From contig OZ316891.1 of NCBI GenBank assembly GCA_973895155.1, positions 310,001 to 374,000 of the forward strand: a stretch of 64,000 nucleotides of DNA. Reading direction: 5' to 3'. Position 1 is the first letter of the stretch, and every line of letters begins with the position of its first letter. The DNA comes from Marsupella aquatica (Eukaryota > Marchantiophyta). Shown here piece by piece: positions 32,153 to 43,843 of the stretch. A model generated the notes under the pieces. It did no database searches. It saw only the letters and a list, made by a program, of their open reading frames with translations, and had not been told where the DNA came from. The translations under genes were made by a program, and so were the position numbers.

Positions 32153-33234
32153 ATCGCAAAATCACGGCTAAGTAAAGAAATCTCCAATACGAAATGCCCA
32201 TGAGTGAGAATCAAGAGAGGAAAGGAGCTCACCTCTTTGCACATTCAGCTAGCCCTCGACACCTCGTCATATGTCTGTCACGATTATGTCCAGTTCTACT
32301 ATTGCTTTTGGTACCAATTTTTAGGCATTGGTAACCATCTTGCGACCTCACTCGCCCAGCACAACCCGCGCAAGTATGAAGCCAAAAGGCATTACAAATG
32401 ACGTATCTGTTTGAACAGGTGTTCTCACTACAACAACGACCTTAATCTTCTGTTTGAGAGCAAGTATTGTTGGGACAAGGATATCGTTGAGTTCTTCTTC
32501 GAGGGATCAAAGTACCTCGGCTTTGGAGAAGCGCTCTGCCAACTCCCGCACGAGGTCTTCAAGATCCCTGGCACGGTGGACTTCAGAGTAATGGACCTTG
32601 CCCCCAGCTCCCTCACCAATCCCAACACTCATGCCTAAGTGCTCCTAGTGCCCGAACGTCTCCACGGAGTACCTTGAGCAAGCAACCTAGTGCCCCTTGC
32701 ACCACCAGCGGCCCCTCCCATATGAAGCCGCACTTGCTCTCCAACATGATCGCTACTCAACGGTCCTCATTGTCTGCACAAGCAACCAAGCGTCTTGATA
32801 AGTAACCCTTCAGGATCTAGATCTCCCAAGTCTAGCCTCCTAACTCAAGCTCAATAGACATTGGTCCGGTAAGTAGGTCAGCAATAGGTCCTCCCGATGC
32901 CATAAGCCGAAACCAAAACCAACACCCACTGTTTGTCCAAACCAGCTCCTTCCTTGGGAATAGCCCAGGTTTCCCCTTGTACCTATCCATCACCAAATGA
33001 CCGCCCTGCTCCCAGGATGTACATGCTCATGGCCCAAGTAGCATAGCTTGTCCTAAAGCTTGTCCCAACACGTCGGGACCAGAATGGCCCCGACTTTAGC
33101 AACCAACTCCCAATTCTTGCCCCACTGATGGTCTAGGGGCCAAGTGCCCTCGGACTCAACCTCCACGCCTACCTGGCCTTGCCTCCCCAATGCAAGCTCC
33201 CTTGAGAGACTGAACGCGGCTTGGCTATTGTTCG
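32153..33234. other. Unassigned sequence with weak ORFs
   Basis: Short plus-strand frames (32204-32401 and 32411-32638, e.g. VEFFFEGSKYLGFGEALCQL) could be remnants of a coding sequence. I do not recognise them. The rest shows no features. Confidence 0.3.
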
Positions 33235-34090
33235 ACAGGATTTGGCAAGCGGGCGAGATAGCACCCGCAAACCTTGAGAACCTATGGTGCCCCAGACCCA
33301 TCTGAGCTTAGGAGGATGTAGCCCTCCTTGATAGATTTCCAACGCACCCAAGAAGTCCCCCAACAAACTTCTCGTTGGGAAGTTATCGTCGTTTTCGTTC
33401 GGCATTTCCCCTTAGTGTCGCGACCACCGTGGCTCACGACTTTGGCTCGCCCTTAGCCCCCACGGAGACACCACTCCCTTCATATATGCCTCTGTAGACA
33501 TGCCACCCCTTGACCAGCTTTGGTCCTCAACTTTTTGGTCCCCAACCCGAACCCTATCTCGCATGTTTGGGTGCGCCACCAACTGCCGATGCCCATAACT
33601 TCCTAGTTAGGCGTCCGCAACCGGAGTGCCTTAGCCCGTTGTGATTGGGCCAACCCAGTGCTCATGCCTAGGCCCTCAGATCTAATCACCACTTGGGGCC
33701 CCCATCGCCCAAACCCGGATCGGGCCATAACTCGCGTCCCAAGTGTCCGTTGCCCATGGCGTCAACTCCATTGGCCTTGGGCCCAATAGGAACTCTTATT
33801 CAAGCCCTCAGGTCTCAAAGTCCGTCCAAGGGTCCGGATGGTCAACCTCAAGCCCGGCCCTTTTCCCCTTTGACCCGACCAACTCTCATCTAGTCTAAGT
33901 CCTTAGTGGGTGACACCGGTTTGGCGCCTTGCCTTCACTAGCGCCACTTCCCATTGCCCACAAGTTTCCCCATGCTAAGTCCTCCCCCAATGGCCTATCC
34001 GGGCCTGGATCCTAAGGGAGCTTGGTCTCGGAGTTAGCGATGCCGGAGCTAAGTGTTAAGGTAGTCGAGTTCCGTGGATTTGAGCCAAGA
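33235..34090 (+). repeat. Dispersed repeat family R1, copy 2
   Basis: Same landmarks and order as copy 1 at 23860-24700, ending GGAGCTAAGTGTTAAGGTAG then TCGAGTTCCG. It is followed directly by the coiled-coil remnant at 34090, unlike copy 1, which is followed by telomere-like and AT-rich DNA. Confidence 0.75.
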
Positions 34091-34720
34091 GCTGGTTGCG
34101 GCGGTGAAAGCAGGGCATGCTCAGGCTAAAGCCGCAAAGAAGATTGAGCAGTATCAGGTTGAGGTAACCAAACTATTAGATGAAGCCTCGATCAGCACAA
34201 AAAACTGAGCTTCAACTTCTCTGGCCTCAGCTTGCGACCGCTTTGACCCGGGTCATCGACGCTGAAGCCAAGATAGCATGATTGGTTGTGCAAGTTGGGG
34301 CTGGAAATGACGTTGAGATCTCACAACTCTGGACCCAGATTGACAGCTTGAAGGGGCAAGCCGTCATCTAGCAGAAAACCGTGAAGGAGGCCGACGCTTG
34401 GGCCCAGAGAGATGCAGCCGAGGTGGACGCCCTAAAAGCAAAAGTGACATGGCTTCTACAAGAAGCCACTAAGCAAGACCAACTAGTGGCGCAGCTGATG
34501 AGCAATGCCCAGTAGTTGGACTTAGAGACGTGCCAGGAGGCTGCGGAGTAGACGGACGTGGCAAAATAAGAAAACAAATTGTCTCTCTTGGACCAAGTCC
34601 AACTACTCAAGCAGGACGTAGACCGGCTGAGGAGACAGCAGGACGATCGCTCCAAGTCCAACTTGGGTGGGTCTGGCAAAGCGTGCCAGACATTAGCAGT
34701 AGAGCAAGTTTAGAACCTTG
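34090..34720 (+). pseudogene. Decayed coiled-coil remnant after R1
   Basis: The plus-strand frame begins ELVAAVKAGHAQAKAAKKIE and QVEVTKLLDEAS, then breaks at stops. Ala/Lys/Glu-rich pieces continue in other frames (WAQRDAAEVDALKAK, DVDRLRRQQDD-like). Composition resembles the remnant at 14931-16104. Position right after R1 suggests R1 and this ORF may belong to one retroelement type (leader plus gag-like ORF). Not recognised as a known domain. Confidence 0.35.
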
Positions 34721-34835
34721 GGCCCTCAGTCTTAACTAATACATGGAAGACGTGCAAATGCTCGAAGGGTAGTTTTTATTCATTTTGAAGTAATAATTAT
34801 AATTATTACCGGTAATAAGGGAAACTTGCTCTGTC

Positions 34836-35155
34836 AACTCCTCCCCAACCAAACTCCCTCCACCCCCAACACACAACTCCCCCAACCCAACCCACAACAC
34901 TAAACCCAATCTCCCTCACTCCAAACTCCCTAAACCCCCACTACACCACTCCCCAACCCCCTCAACCCTAAACGCTAAACCCTAAACTCCAAACCGTCTC
35001 CCTCAACCCCCGACCAAACCCCCTAAACTCAAACTCGCTCTGTCAACTCCTCCCCAACCAAACTCCCTCCACCCCCAACACACAACTCCCCCAACCCAAC
35101 CCACAACGCTAAACCCAATTTCCCTCAATCCAAACTCCCTAAACTGGCCATCTTG
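34836..35155. repeat. C-rich, G-poor telomere-related array A
   Basis: The plus strand is almost devoid of G: repeated AACTCC, CCCCAAC, CCCTAAAC and CCACAAC words. A longer unit repeats with a period near 212 bp (CTCCCCAACCAAACTCCC at about 34841 and again near 35050). It probably degenerated from CCCTAAA repeats. Confidence 0.8.
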
Positions 35156-36682
35156 CATCACGAAGCAGTTGCTGCAGGAGTGTCAATTTTGCTTTTTGCG
35201 CACTAACACTTTGTTGCTGTTACGAGAGCCTTCTTCATGCAACTTTCTATGCAAGTTGTTGCCCAAGGGGGCAAATTATTTTAAGATTTCATCTCTTGGT
35301 ACGTGTCAAAAGTCGATGACTATCATCCGCGTCCGTTAATAAGAGACCAACGAAAGTTATGCGAGCTAGTTACAGCTGCACTAAATACTTTTACCCGGAC
35401 GGTAGATCCTGGCTCTCCTTATTCTGAGTTTTCCATTCCATTTCAATTACTGTGCATGCAACACGTTTCCTTCTGAAACGTTGTTGAGAAGACGGTGTAG
35501 TGCAGCGTCCCAACCAGTACTCCACAGGAAGGAGCCTTAACTGATCCTCTGGCAAGTAGAATTCTGATCATTGCTGCCTGTCCAACACCTTGCAGCTGCT
35601 CTTCTTCTGGGTTACTGGTTCTGTTTCTCGAACAGTTCCAATAGTCCAAATCCTTTGCGATCACTTTTTTCGGGGCGTGTGCCTTTTTGCTCTTTCTGTC
35701 CGTTCTTTACTTGACGAGTTTGGTTGCACCAAAGTCCAAAACTTTCAACTCTAGGCTCCAAGCACCGCTTCCACTGATTCAAGTCGGTCCACTAATGGCT
35801 CAATGACAGCAGCAGTCGGGCTGCTTTCAAGGGAAGCCCATACTACCCTAGGGATCCCAAGGCAGGATTTGGTAAAAAAAAATCCAATAAAAAAAGGCTG
35901 GGAACCAGCCATCCAAAAAACTTGACCCCTGTGCAATGAAACCCTACAAAATGGATGCCTAATAATTTGACTAAACCCACTTTCATTCTAGGACCAACTC
36001 ACTCCGTCCACCTTACAAAAACTTAATGCCCTTCTTGATTTGTTTCTTTGTAGTTTTTGGTGCTTTTGTAGAGAGGAATGCACAGTACAGATTTGGGTAG
36101 GGTGTTATGAAACTTCTGGTCTACTTTTAAAAATAAAAACTCTCTGAGGACCAGTTTGTATATTAACGTCTTGTTACAATGACATTATGAACAATTAGCC
36201 CCTCAAAACTCAAGCTAAGGCCCTCATTTTTTAGGGCATTATGGCCCAGAATGTCCTCTTACCAGCGTGTCACTGTATACGGAAAACATTGGAAATTGGA
36301 ATGCAAGTGTTTTCTTGCCGGCTAACAAGTACAGGAAATGCATGCAGCACAAAGAAGAGATCCTTGCAAACAACATAATCATTTACCTTTCCACCTCACA
36401 AAAACCTAACTGTTGCCAGCCAACAAGCACAGAAAAAGTACTATCCTTGCACAGCAATAAGGAAGAGGGAATACTCACAAAACAAAAGATATTCACCTAT
36501 CCTTCCAATTCACAGAAAAAGTAACTTGCCAGAGGCAGTAAAAAAATACAATGTAGTTACACACAACATAAACTTTGGATGACTTTGCCCCTTCAATCTC
36601 CACTTCAAAATGCAATTTAGGTCACTACTGGACGATCCCAACTATTGTAATATCACTGAATATTCAATGGGCTATTGATGTT
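35156..36682. other. Non-coding stretch, no feature seen
   Basis: No gene, repeat or element that I can support. Short frames on both strands show no family features. Confidence 0.35.
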
Positions 36683-37144
36683 TGTCGTGCGTATACACAT
36701 CGCTACACAACATACATTGCTTGTCACATATATCCAGACCTAGTCACACTGCCACATCACAAACACAAGAGAATGGAATACAAGTGGAACTCATGTCCAC
36801 ACATGTCCAAAACCCACAATAATCTCAATAGAATCCGAACAACGATCGACGTCAACAGTACGCACTCAATCTCATCCGATCCGATCACACACATATGTCG
36901 AGCCAACTCACCTTGCACTCAAGGAATCCACGCTACATAGAGAGAGCTCTCAGCCACCATAGCCACCACACAAGCTCCCCTCTCCAAGGCTCAACATTGA
37001 AAGATTACCTTTCAATGTCTCACAAGAGAGAACTACCCTCTCACACAAACCTAACGGAACCTTATTGGCTCATATAGCACACATACCAAACATACGGATC
37101 TAGATAGTACGATACACTCTAACACTACCTAGAATGGTGTGACA
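36683..37144 (-). mobile_element. Solo-LTR candidate, copy 1
   Basis: 462 bp nearly identical to 58120-58586. Read on the minus strand it begins TGTCACACC and ends ..CACGACA, i.e. TG..CA with a TGTC/GACA terminal inversion. No primer site or coding body adjoins it, and no matching target duplication is evident (left ATGTT, right TCCTT). Its right end abuts the C-rich array B. Confidence 0.6.
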
Positions 37145-37147
37145 TCC

Positions 37148-37862
37148 TTCAACTCCTCCCCAACCAAACTCCCTCCACCCCCAACACACAACTCCCTATA
37201 CCCAACCCACAACCAAACCCGCTAAACCCAAACTCCCTACACCCACTACACCACTCCCCAACCCCCTCAACCCTAAACCCTAAACTCAACTCCAAACTGT
37301 CTCCCTCAACCCCCAACCAAACCCCTTAAACTCAAATTCGGTCTCTCAACTCCTCCCCAACCAAACTCCCAAACTCCCTCCACCCCCAACTCCTCAACCC
37401 CCTGGCCAACCAAACCCCCTAAACTCAAACTCGGTCCCCCAACTCCTCCCCAACCAAACTCCCAAACTCCCTCCACCCCAACAGTGACACAACTACCTCA
37501 ACCCAACCCATAACCAAACCCGGCAATTCCAATTAAAGTGACTCGCTCACTCCAAACTCCCTAAAGCCGCACTACACCACTCCCCAACCCCCTCAACCCA
37601 TAGTCCCTAAACCCTAAACACTAAGCTCAAATCCAAACTGTCCTTTGTCAACCCGCAACCAAACTGTCGCCCTAAACTCAAAATCCCTCGGTCCACCGCC
37701 AACACTGACACAACTCCCTCAACCTAACCCACAACCGAAAATGCTAAACCCAAAGTAACTCGCTCATTCCAAACTCCCTAAACCCCCACTACACCACTCC
37801 CCAACCCCCTCAACCCAAACTCCCTAAACCCTAAACTCAACTTTAAACTGTCTCCCTCAACA
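37148..37862. repeat. C-rich, G-poor telomere-related array B
   Basis: Same vocabulary as array A (CTCCCCAACCAAACTCCC, CACTACACCACTCCCCAAC, CCCTAAACCCTAAACTC) over about 715 bp, with several partial longer units. The complementary strand is G-rich with GGGTTTAGGG runs. Confidence 0.8.
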
Positions 37863-39766
37863 AAATTGGGGGCGTCCTTTGGGGGCTGTCCGGATTTGAG
37901 GATTGGCTGCCTTGGATGTGCTCAGGGAGATTGCTTTGATGTTCGATTGTATCCCTTAATAAAGTTATGGAGACTGGTGAAATTGGTTGGCGATATCATT
38001 AGGTGGTGAATGTTTGGTGGGATGGAATCGCCTATGTGGGAAATGGACTAATTTGCAATCCAAATCCCATGCCAATTTTAGACAGAAATGTACAGAGATC
38101 TGTGTATAATTTTGTAAGGGGACCCCTCCACATCTAATTCTCACTTCTAAAGGAAAAAATTGAATGTAGAGCCTACTCATGCCGATAACGTGTTGAGTAC
38201 TACATATAATAGTCTTCTCATTCATACAGGGAAACATATACACATAGAGTTAGTTACTCAGGTGGTTGTGGTAACTACCTTAGGTTAGTGGTTACACCAT
38301 GATTTGGAGTAGACTTAACCTTAGGTTACAACAGCTTTTAAATATGTGGAGGAGGTCCACATTTTGCAATGAGAATTATTCAGACGGAGGTCAAAGATTA
38401 ATCGGATATTGGTCATCATGACTTATTTCCCGACCAATCAGGTCCCCCTCGCCAGCCATTTCCAGTGTCGCTGGCAAAATTTCCTGTTTTCTCGTTGAAT
38501 TGACAGCCGAGGATTGAGGAAAACAACTGCCAGATTGGCATTCCAGTGTCAAGAACATAAATTTAGTGGTTGATTGCTGCCTGACTGTTTTTGGATTAAT
38601 TCAAAGGAAGAATGCTGTCTTCCCACCAGACGTCTTCAACATCTCACCCAAGCAAATTCAAGCCAAAAAGAAGAGATAACAGATTAAGCGCAGCTACTAT
38701 GGTAACAGCAGGAGTTTTTATGATAGCAAGGTGTTCTCCTTCATTTGAATACTTACCTAATGCTCTGATTGTTATTACTTCTCTCTCAAGACCTTCTACA
38801 CATGAATCTATTTTCTTGAAGTAGGCATGGGCCCAACAGAAGCAACAGACGCATGCTACTCCACTATTCCTTCCAAAACTATGCTCCCTTCTACGTTCAC
38901 GCGCACGGTCTATGAGCTTTCGGATTCAATCATGCCGTCAACGTAGCAAAGTTTCTACTGCAAATACAGTCCACTTTCCTGCCTTGTCCGATAATCCTTC
39001 ACGATAGTACTGTACAGTGCATCATTCCATTCTTGCGTCATTTGAGAATTATTCCCTTACGCCTTCCCTAACCCCAGAGTAGCTAACAAGCTTTCGAGCA
39101 CGTTTCACGACCTATCTTGGGAATCTGAGAAGCTCAGACAGTTGAGATGCAGATGGAACTTCATATCGTTTTGGTCGAATCCAGACTGTCAACTCCCTTT
39201 GAAGCAGAAGAACATGGCCACTTTACTAGAATTGAATTATCTAATCTTCGACATGGATGTATTCGAAGATCTGAATACATCCATCAGTCTCGGCCAAAGG
39301 CTTCCTGCAAGTCGATGAACTCGAAGACTCATTGCTTGAAGTTTTCTGCTGGTGGAGGTCGCCATCCGCGCATTTGATCTTTATGCCCTTGATTTTCGTC
39401 TCCTGTCACCAATGTGAGTTCCCTTCCAGTACCATGTTCACAGCAAGGCAGCTACTGTATGCAAACTCTTCTTTTGATCTAAGGACAATACTCAACTAAG
39501 ATGTCAAAAGAGGTTTCTACATATCAAGCCAACAGCTTGATTTCACGCACCTCTAATTTCGACACTCAAAACGAAACTTGCGTGACATTTCTCTTACATG
39601 AAATGGTCTTTCAGCCAGAAGAGGGCTAGGTACAACCCCCAATTCCAGAATCTCAAAATTAATATTACAGAATTGCGACACCTAACACCTGACTGTATCT
39701 GCGCTGCCAGTGACTACTGATTTGAAGTCACTTTCCAGCCAGCCCAACACAGCTTTCAATCTGTGT
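37863..39766. other. Non-coding stretch downstream of the PPR gene
   Basis: No gene recognised. The part nearest 39766 would be the 3' flank of the minus-strand PPR gene. Confidence 0.4.
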
Positions 39767-42700
39767 TCACCAGTAATCACCACAAGAACACATTCCATCT
39801 TTAAAATGGTGGAACCGATTTGCATCCCTTGCAATAATCTCGCGTCCGGTCACCTTAGAAATATACTTGGTTGCTGAGTGGCAATCTGAACACACCCGAA
39901 GGTTCTTACTTACACGAATAGGTTCTCCCCAAGGTAGGTGCATAAGTCCGTAAGCAATAGCCAACTTCTCACTATGAGAGCAAAGGGCTAGCTCCTTATC
40001 CTCTTCATTGATATCATGCAATACAAGCTGGGTATCCGGAATGTAGCCTTCCGCCTTCAGTTTTTCACTCAATTTACTCAGCTCAGTATAGATCGCCTCC
40101 GCTTCTGGGTGAGATGTATCCCCCACCACAAATTCATGGATCTTGTTATGAACTTCGATCCAGCTACGTCCTGGCTCCTTCCGAACACCTCTCTCTTGCA
40201 TCATAGTGCGCACAGATGACACCTTCTCCCACTTCCCAGCTGCAGCATAGATATTGGAGAGCAGCACATATGTAGAGGCCTTACCGGGTTCCAACTTGAA
40301 AAGCTCGTTAGCGGCCAGTTCACCCAGCTCCACGTTACCGTAAGTTCTACAAGCCCCAAGCAAGGCTGTCCAAGTTACATCATCTGGTTCGATCGGCATC
40401 TCACTGATCAACTGCTTTGCTTCTTCCACGTGTCCCGCCCGCCCAAGAATATCCACCATGAGGTTATAGTGAAAAACAGTACGCTCGATACCGTAATCTT
40501 GCGTCATAGCAGAAAAGATTCGACGGCCATCATCAACAAGGCCTCCATGAGAACAGGCTGACAACACAGCTATGAATGACGTCTCGGTGGGCTTCACATG
40601 GTCTGCATTCATTTGTCTGAAAAGTTCCAGGGCTTCCTGCCCATATCCGTGTTGTGCAAGTCCACCGATCATTATGTTCCAAGTGACTACATCGCGTTTC
40701 TCCATTCTGTTAAAAACAAGTCGGGCGTCAGCTATACTGCCACTCTCTGCATACATGTGAACGAGTGCACTACCCACACGCAAATCCGACTCCAGTCCGG
40801 CTTTCCTAGCGTGGCCATGAACCTCCTTCACCCACTCCAAAGCCCCCGCACTTGCAGATGCATTCAGGATGGTCACATAAGTGATTGCATCTGGTTCGAA
40901 GCCTTGGCGTCTCATTTCAAGAAACATTCGATATGCTTCATGCCCAGATCCATGTTGTGCAAGCCCTCCTATCATTACAGTCCATGTGATTACATCGCGT
41001 TTCTCCATTCTGTCAAAGACCAGTCGGGCATCATCTATACTGCCAATCTTCGCATACATGTGAACGAGTGCATTGCCCACACGCAAATCCGACTCCAGTC
41101 CGGCTTTGCTAGCGTGGCCATGAACCTCCTTCACCCACTCCAAAGCCCCCGCACTTGCAGATGCATTCAGAATACCCGCATAAGTGAATGCATCTGGTTC
41201 AAAGCCTTCCCGTCTCATTTGGAGAAACAATCGATATGCTTCGTGCCCACATCCATGTTGTGCAAGTCCCCCGATCATTACGTTCCATGTGACTACATTG
41301 TGTTTCTCCATTCCCTCAAAAACAAGTCGGGCGTCATCTATACTGCCACTCTTTGCATACATGTGGACCAGTGCAGTGCCCACACGCAGGTCTGACTCCA
41401 GTCCTGCTTCGGCAGCATGGCCATGAATCTCCTTCACCCACTCCAAAGCCCCCGCACTTGCAGATGCATTCAGGATGCTCAGATAAATGATTGCATCTGG
41501 TTTGAAGCCTTCCCGTCTCATTTGGAGAAACAATCGATATGCTTCGTGCCCACATCCATGTTGTGCAAGTCCCCCGATCATTACGTTCCATGTGACTACA
41601 TTGTGCTTCTCCATTCCCTCAAAAACAAGTCGGGCGTCATCTATACTGCCACTCTTTGCATACATGTGGACCAGTGCAGTGCCCACACGCAAGTCTGACT
41701 CCAGTCCTGCTTCGGCAGCATGGCCATGAATCTCCTTCACCCACTCCAAAGCCCCCGCACTTGCAGATGCATTCAGGATGCTCACATAAGTGATTGCATC
41801 TGGTTTGAAGCCTTCCCGTCTCATTTGGAGGAATAGTCGATATGCTTCGTGCCCACATCCATGTTGTGCAAGTCCTCCTATCATTACATTCCATGTGATT
41901 ACGTCGCGTTTCTCCATTCTGTCAAAAACCAGTCGTGCGTCACCTATCCTGCCAGTCTCTGCATACATGTGAACCAGCGCAGAGCCCACACGCAAATCCG
42001 ACTCCAGTCCGGCATTTCTAGCATGGCCATGAACCTCCTTCACCCACTCCAAAGCCCCCGCACTTGCAGATGCATTCAGAATACTCGCATAAGTGAATGC
42101 ATCTGGTTCAAAGCCTTCCCGTCTCATTTGGAGAAACAATCGATATGCTTCGTGCCCACATCCATGTTGTGCAAGTCCCCCGATCATTACGTTCCATGTG
42201 ATTACATTGTGTTTCTCCATTCCCTCAAAAACAAGTCGGGCGTCATTTATACTGCCACTCTTTGCATACATGTGAACCAGTGCAGTGCCCACACGCAAGT
42301 CTGACTCCAGTCCTGCTTCGGCAGCATGGCCATGAATCTCCTTCACCCACTCCAAAGCCCCCGCACTTGCAGATGCATTCAGGATGCTCAGATAAATGAG
42401 TGCATCTGGTTTGAAGCCTTCCCGTCTCATTTGGAGGAATAGTCGATATGCTTCGTGCCCACATCCATGTTGTGCAAGTCCTCCTATCATTACATTCCAT
42501 GTGATTACATCGCGTTTCTCCATTCTGTCAAAAACCAGTCGGGCGTCACCTATCCTGCCACTCTCTGCATACATGTGAACCAGCGCAGAGCCCACACGCA
42601 AATCCGACTCCAGTCCGGCATTTCTAGCATGGCCATGAACCTCCTTCACCCACTCCAAAGCCCCCGCACTTGCAGATGCATTCAGAATACTCGCATAAGT

Positions 42701-43843
42701 GAATGCATCTGGTTCAAAGCCTTCCCGTCTCATTTGGAGAAACAATCGATATGCTTCGTGCCCACATCCATGTTGTGCAAGTCCTCCTATCATTACATTC
42801 CATGTGATTACGTCGCGTTTCTCCATTCTGTCAAAAACCAGTCGGGCGTCACCTATCCTGCCACTCTCTGCATACATGTGAACCAGCGCAGAGCCCACAC
42901 GCAAATCTGACTCCAGTCCCGCTTTCCTGGCGTGGCCATGAACGTCCTTCACCCATGCCAAACCCCCATCACATGCGGATCCATTCAGGATGCTCGTATA
43001 GGTGATTGCATTTGGTTCGAATCCATCCCGTCTCATTTGGAGGAATAGTCGATATGCTTCCACACCATCACCACGTTTTGCACATGCTCCAATCATAACA
43101 TTCCATGTAATGACATTTCGATTAGTCAACTTTTCAAAAACTTTCCTTGCCTCGGTGATGCACCCACATTTAGCGTACATCAGTACGAGAGCAGACCCTA
43201 CACGCACGTCCGATTCAAAGCCGGCATGTCGAATACCCTGATGAATTTCTTTTCCCCAATTGAGAGCTAATGGGCTTGAACATGCATTCAGGATGCTCAG
43301 ATACGTGATCTCATTCGGCTTCACGCCTTCTTGGCGCATTAGATTGAAAATTTCGAGTGCAGATTCAGCATGATCACTCCTAGCGTATCCCGCAATCATG
43401 CTGGTCCAAGTAATAACACTCTTCTTCTGAATTTGATCAAAAACTCTACGTGCATCCGATAAACCTCCGCATTTGATATACACATTCAAAAGCGTGATTG
43501 CCACATATGGATTTTCGTGAATTCCACTCTCGATGATGCAATCATGAATTTGCTTGGCTCCTGAAAGGTCTTTCTGTTGCAAGCACATTTGCAGAACTTT
43601 AATATATGTGTACGAGTCTATAGCAATGCCTCGCTGTAGACGATCTTTCAACATAGCAATTGTTTGACCCGTGGTACCAGGATGCATATGCCTACTGCCA
43701 ATCCCTTTTGCAATGACTTGAGACCGATCTCTCGTGTAATAACTAACATTAGATGGAAATCTGCAGTGAGTAACCAAATTCGCCCTTGCCTTAACCCACG
43801 CTGGCGTTGACCATCCATCCACCCAAAGTGCTAGTCTTGTCAA
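39767..43843 (-). CDS. PPR protein, PLS class with E and DYW domains, 1358 aa, single exon
   Basis: Organelle RNA-editing factor type: PPR motifs read an RNA sequence and the DYW domain deaminates a cytidine nearby. The N-terminus (residues 1-60, basic, Ser/Arg-rich, few acids) looks like an organelle targeting peptide. PLS triplets start at residue 143. Units 1-8 (residues 244-1051) are exact 101-residue triplets (P 35, L 35, S 31) with very high mutual identity. A ninth P motif, L2, S2 and the E region follow (EPDDVTWTALLGAC, STYVLLSNIYAAAGKW, EPGRSWIEV). The DYW domain has the zinc/catalytic HSE at 1290-1292, CSDCH with Cys1318 and Cys1321, and the terminal CSCGDYW. It is uninterrupted over 4.1 kb with no lesion. 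It is longer than usual because of unit amplification. The orthologue cannot be named without a search. ATG 43843 is the first ATG of the open frame. Confidence 0.97.
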   Translation of the reverse strand: MTRLALWVDGWSTPAWVKARANLVTHCRFPSNVSYYTRDRSQVIAKGIGSRHMHPGTTGQTIAMLKDRLQRGIAIDSYTYIKVLQMCLQQKDLSGAKQIHDCIIESGIHENPYVAITLLNVYIKCGGLSDARRVFDQIQKKSVITWTSMIAGYARSDHAESALEIFNLMRQEGVKPNEITYLSILNACSSPLALNWGKEIHQGIRHAGFESDVRVGSALVLMYAKCGCITEARKVFEKLTNRNVITWNVMIGACAKRGDGVEAYRLFLQMRRDGFEPNAITYTSILNGSACDGGLAWVKDVHGHARKAGLESDLRVGSALVHMYAESGRIGDARLVFDRMEKRDVITWNVMIGGLAQHGCGHEAYRLFLQMRREGFEPDAFTYASILNASASAGALEWVKEVHGHARNAGLESDLRVGSALVHMYAESGRIGDARLVFDRMEKRDVITWNVMIGGLAQHGCGHEAYRLFLQMRREGFKPDALIYLSILNASASAGALEWVKEIHGHAAEAGLESDLRVGTALVHMYAKSGSINDARLVFEGMEKHNVITWNVMIGGLAQHGCGHEAYRLFLQMRREGFEPDAFTYASILNASASAGALEWVKEVHGHARNAGLESDLRVGSALVHMYAETGRIGDARLVFDRMEKRDVITWNVMIGGLAQHGCGHEAYRLFLQMRREGFKPDAITYVSILNASASAGALEWVKEIHGHAAEAGLESDLRVGTALVHMYAKSGSIDDARLVFEGMEKHNVVTWNVMIGGLAQHGCGHEAYRLFLQMRREGFKPDAIIYLSILNASASAGALEWVKEIHGHAAEAGLESDLRVGTALVHMYAKSGSIDDARLVFEGMEKHNVVTWNVMIGGLAQHGCGHEAYRLFLQMRREGFEPDAFTYAGILNASASAGALEWVKEVHGHASKAGLESDLRVGNALVHMYAKIGSIDDARLVFDRMEKRDVITWTVMIGGLAQHGSGHEAYRMFLEMRRQGFEPDAITYVTILNASASAGALEWVKEVHGHARKAGLESDLRVGSALVHMYAESGSIADARLVFNRMEKRDVVTWNIMIGGLAQHGYGQEALELFRQMNADHVKPTETSFIAVLSACSHGGLVDDGRRIFSAMTQDYGIERTVFHYNLMVDILGRAGHVEEAKQLISEMPIEPDDVTWTALLGACRTYGNVELGELAANELFKLEPGKASTYVLLSNIYAAAGKWEKVSSVRTMMQERGVRKEPGRSWIEVHNKIHEFVVGDTSHPEAEAIYTELSKLSEKLKAEGYIPDTQLVLHDINEEDKELALCSHSEKLAIAYGLMHLPWGEPIRVSKNLRVCSDCHSATKYISKVTGREIIARDANRFHHFKDGMCSCGDYW
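40691..43114 (-). repeat. Eight 303-bp tandem units inside the PPR gene
   Basis: Each unit encodes one P-L-S triplet. Two main types alternate. Type A has FEPDAFTYASILN, EVHGHARNAG, AESGRIGDARLVFDRMEKRD. Type B has FKPDAI-YLSILN, EIHGHAAEAG, AKSGSIDDARLVFEGMEKHN. The order is A-like, A, B, A, B, B, A-like, A-like. The repeats are also near-identical at DNA level (identical blocks of tens of bases), which indicates recent unequal exchange or gene conversion. Confidence 0.95.

Noticed and set aside
36185-36290. GTCACTGTAT near 36271 as a partner end for the TIR fragment at 32104
   Set aside because: Only eight bases match; the following bases do not continue the TIR.
40572-42910. Regularly spaced plus-strand ORFs opposite the PPR gene (period 303)
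   Set aside because: They are antisense shadows of the repeated PPR units; the minus-strand frame carries all the motifs.
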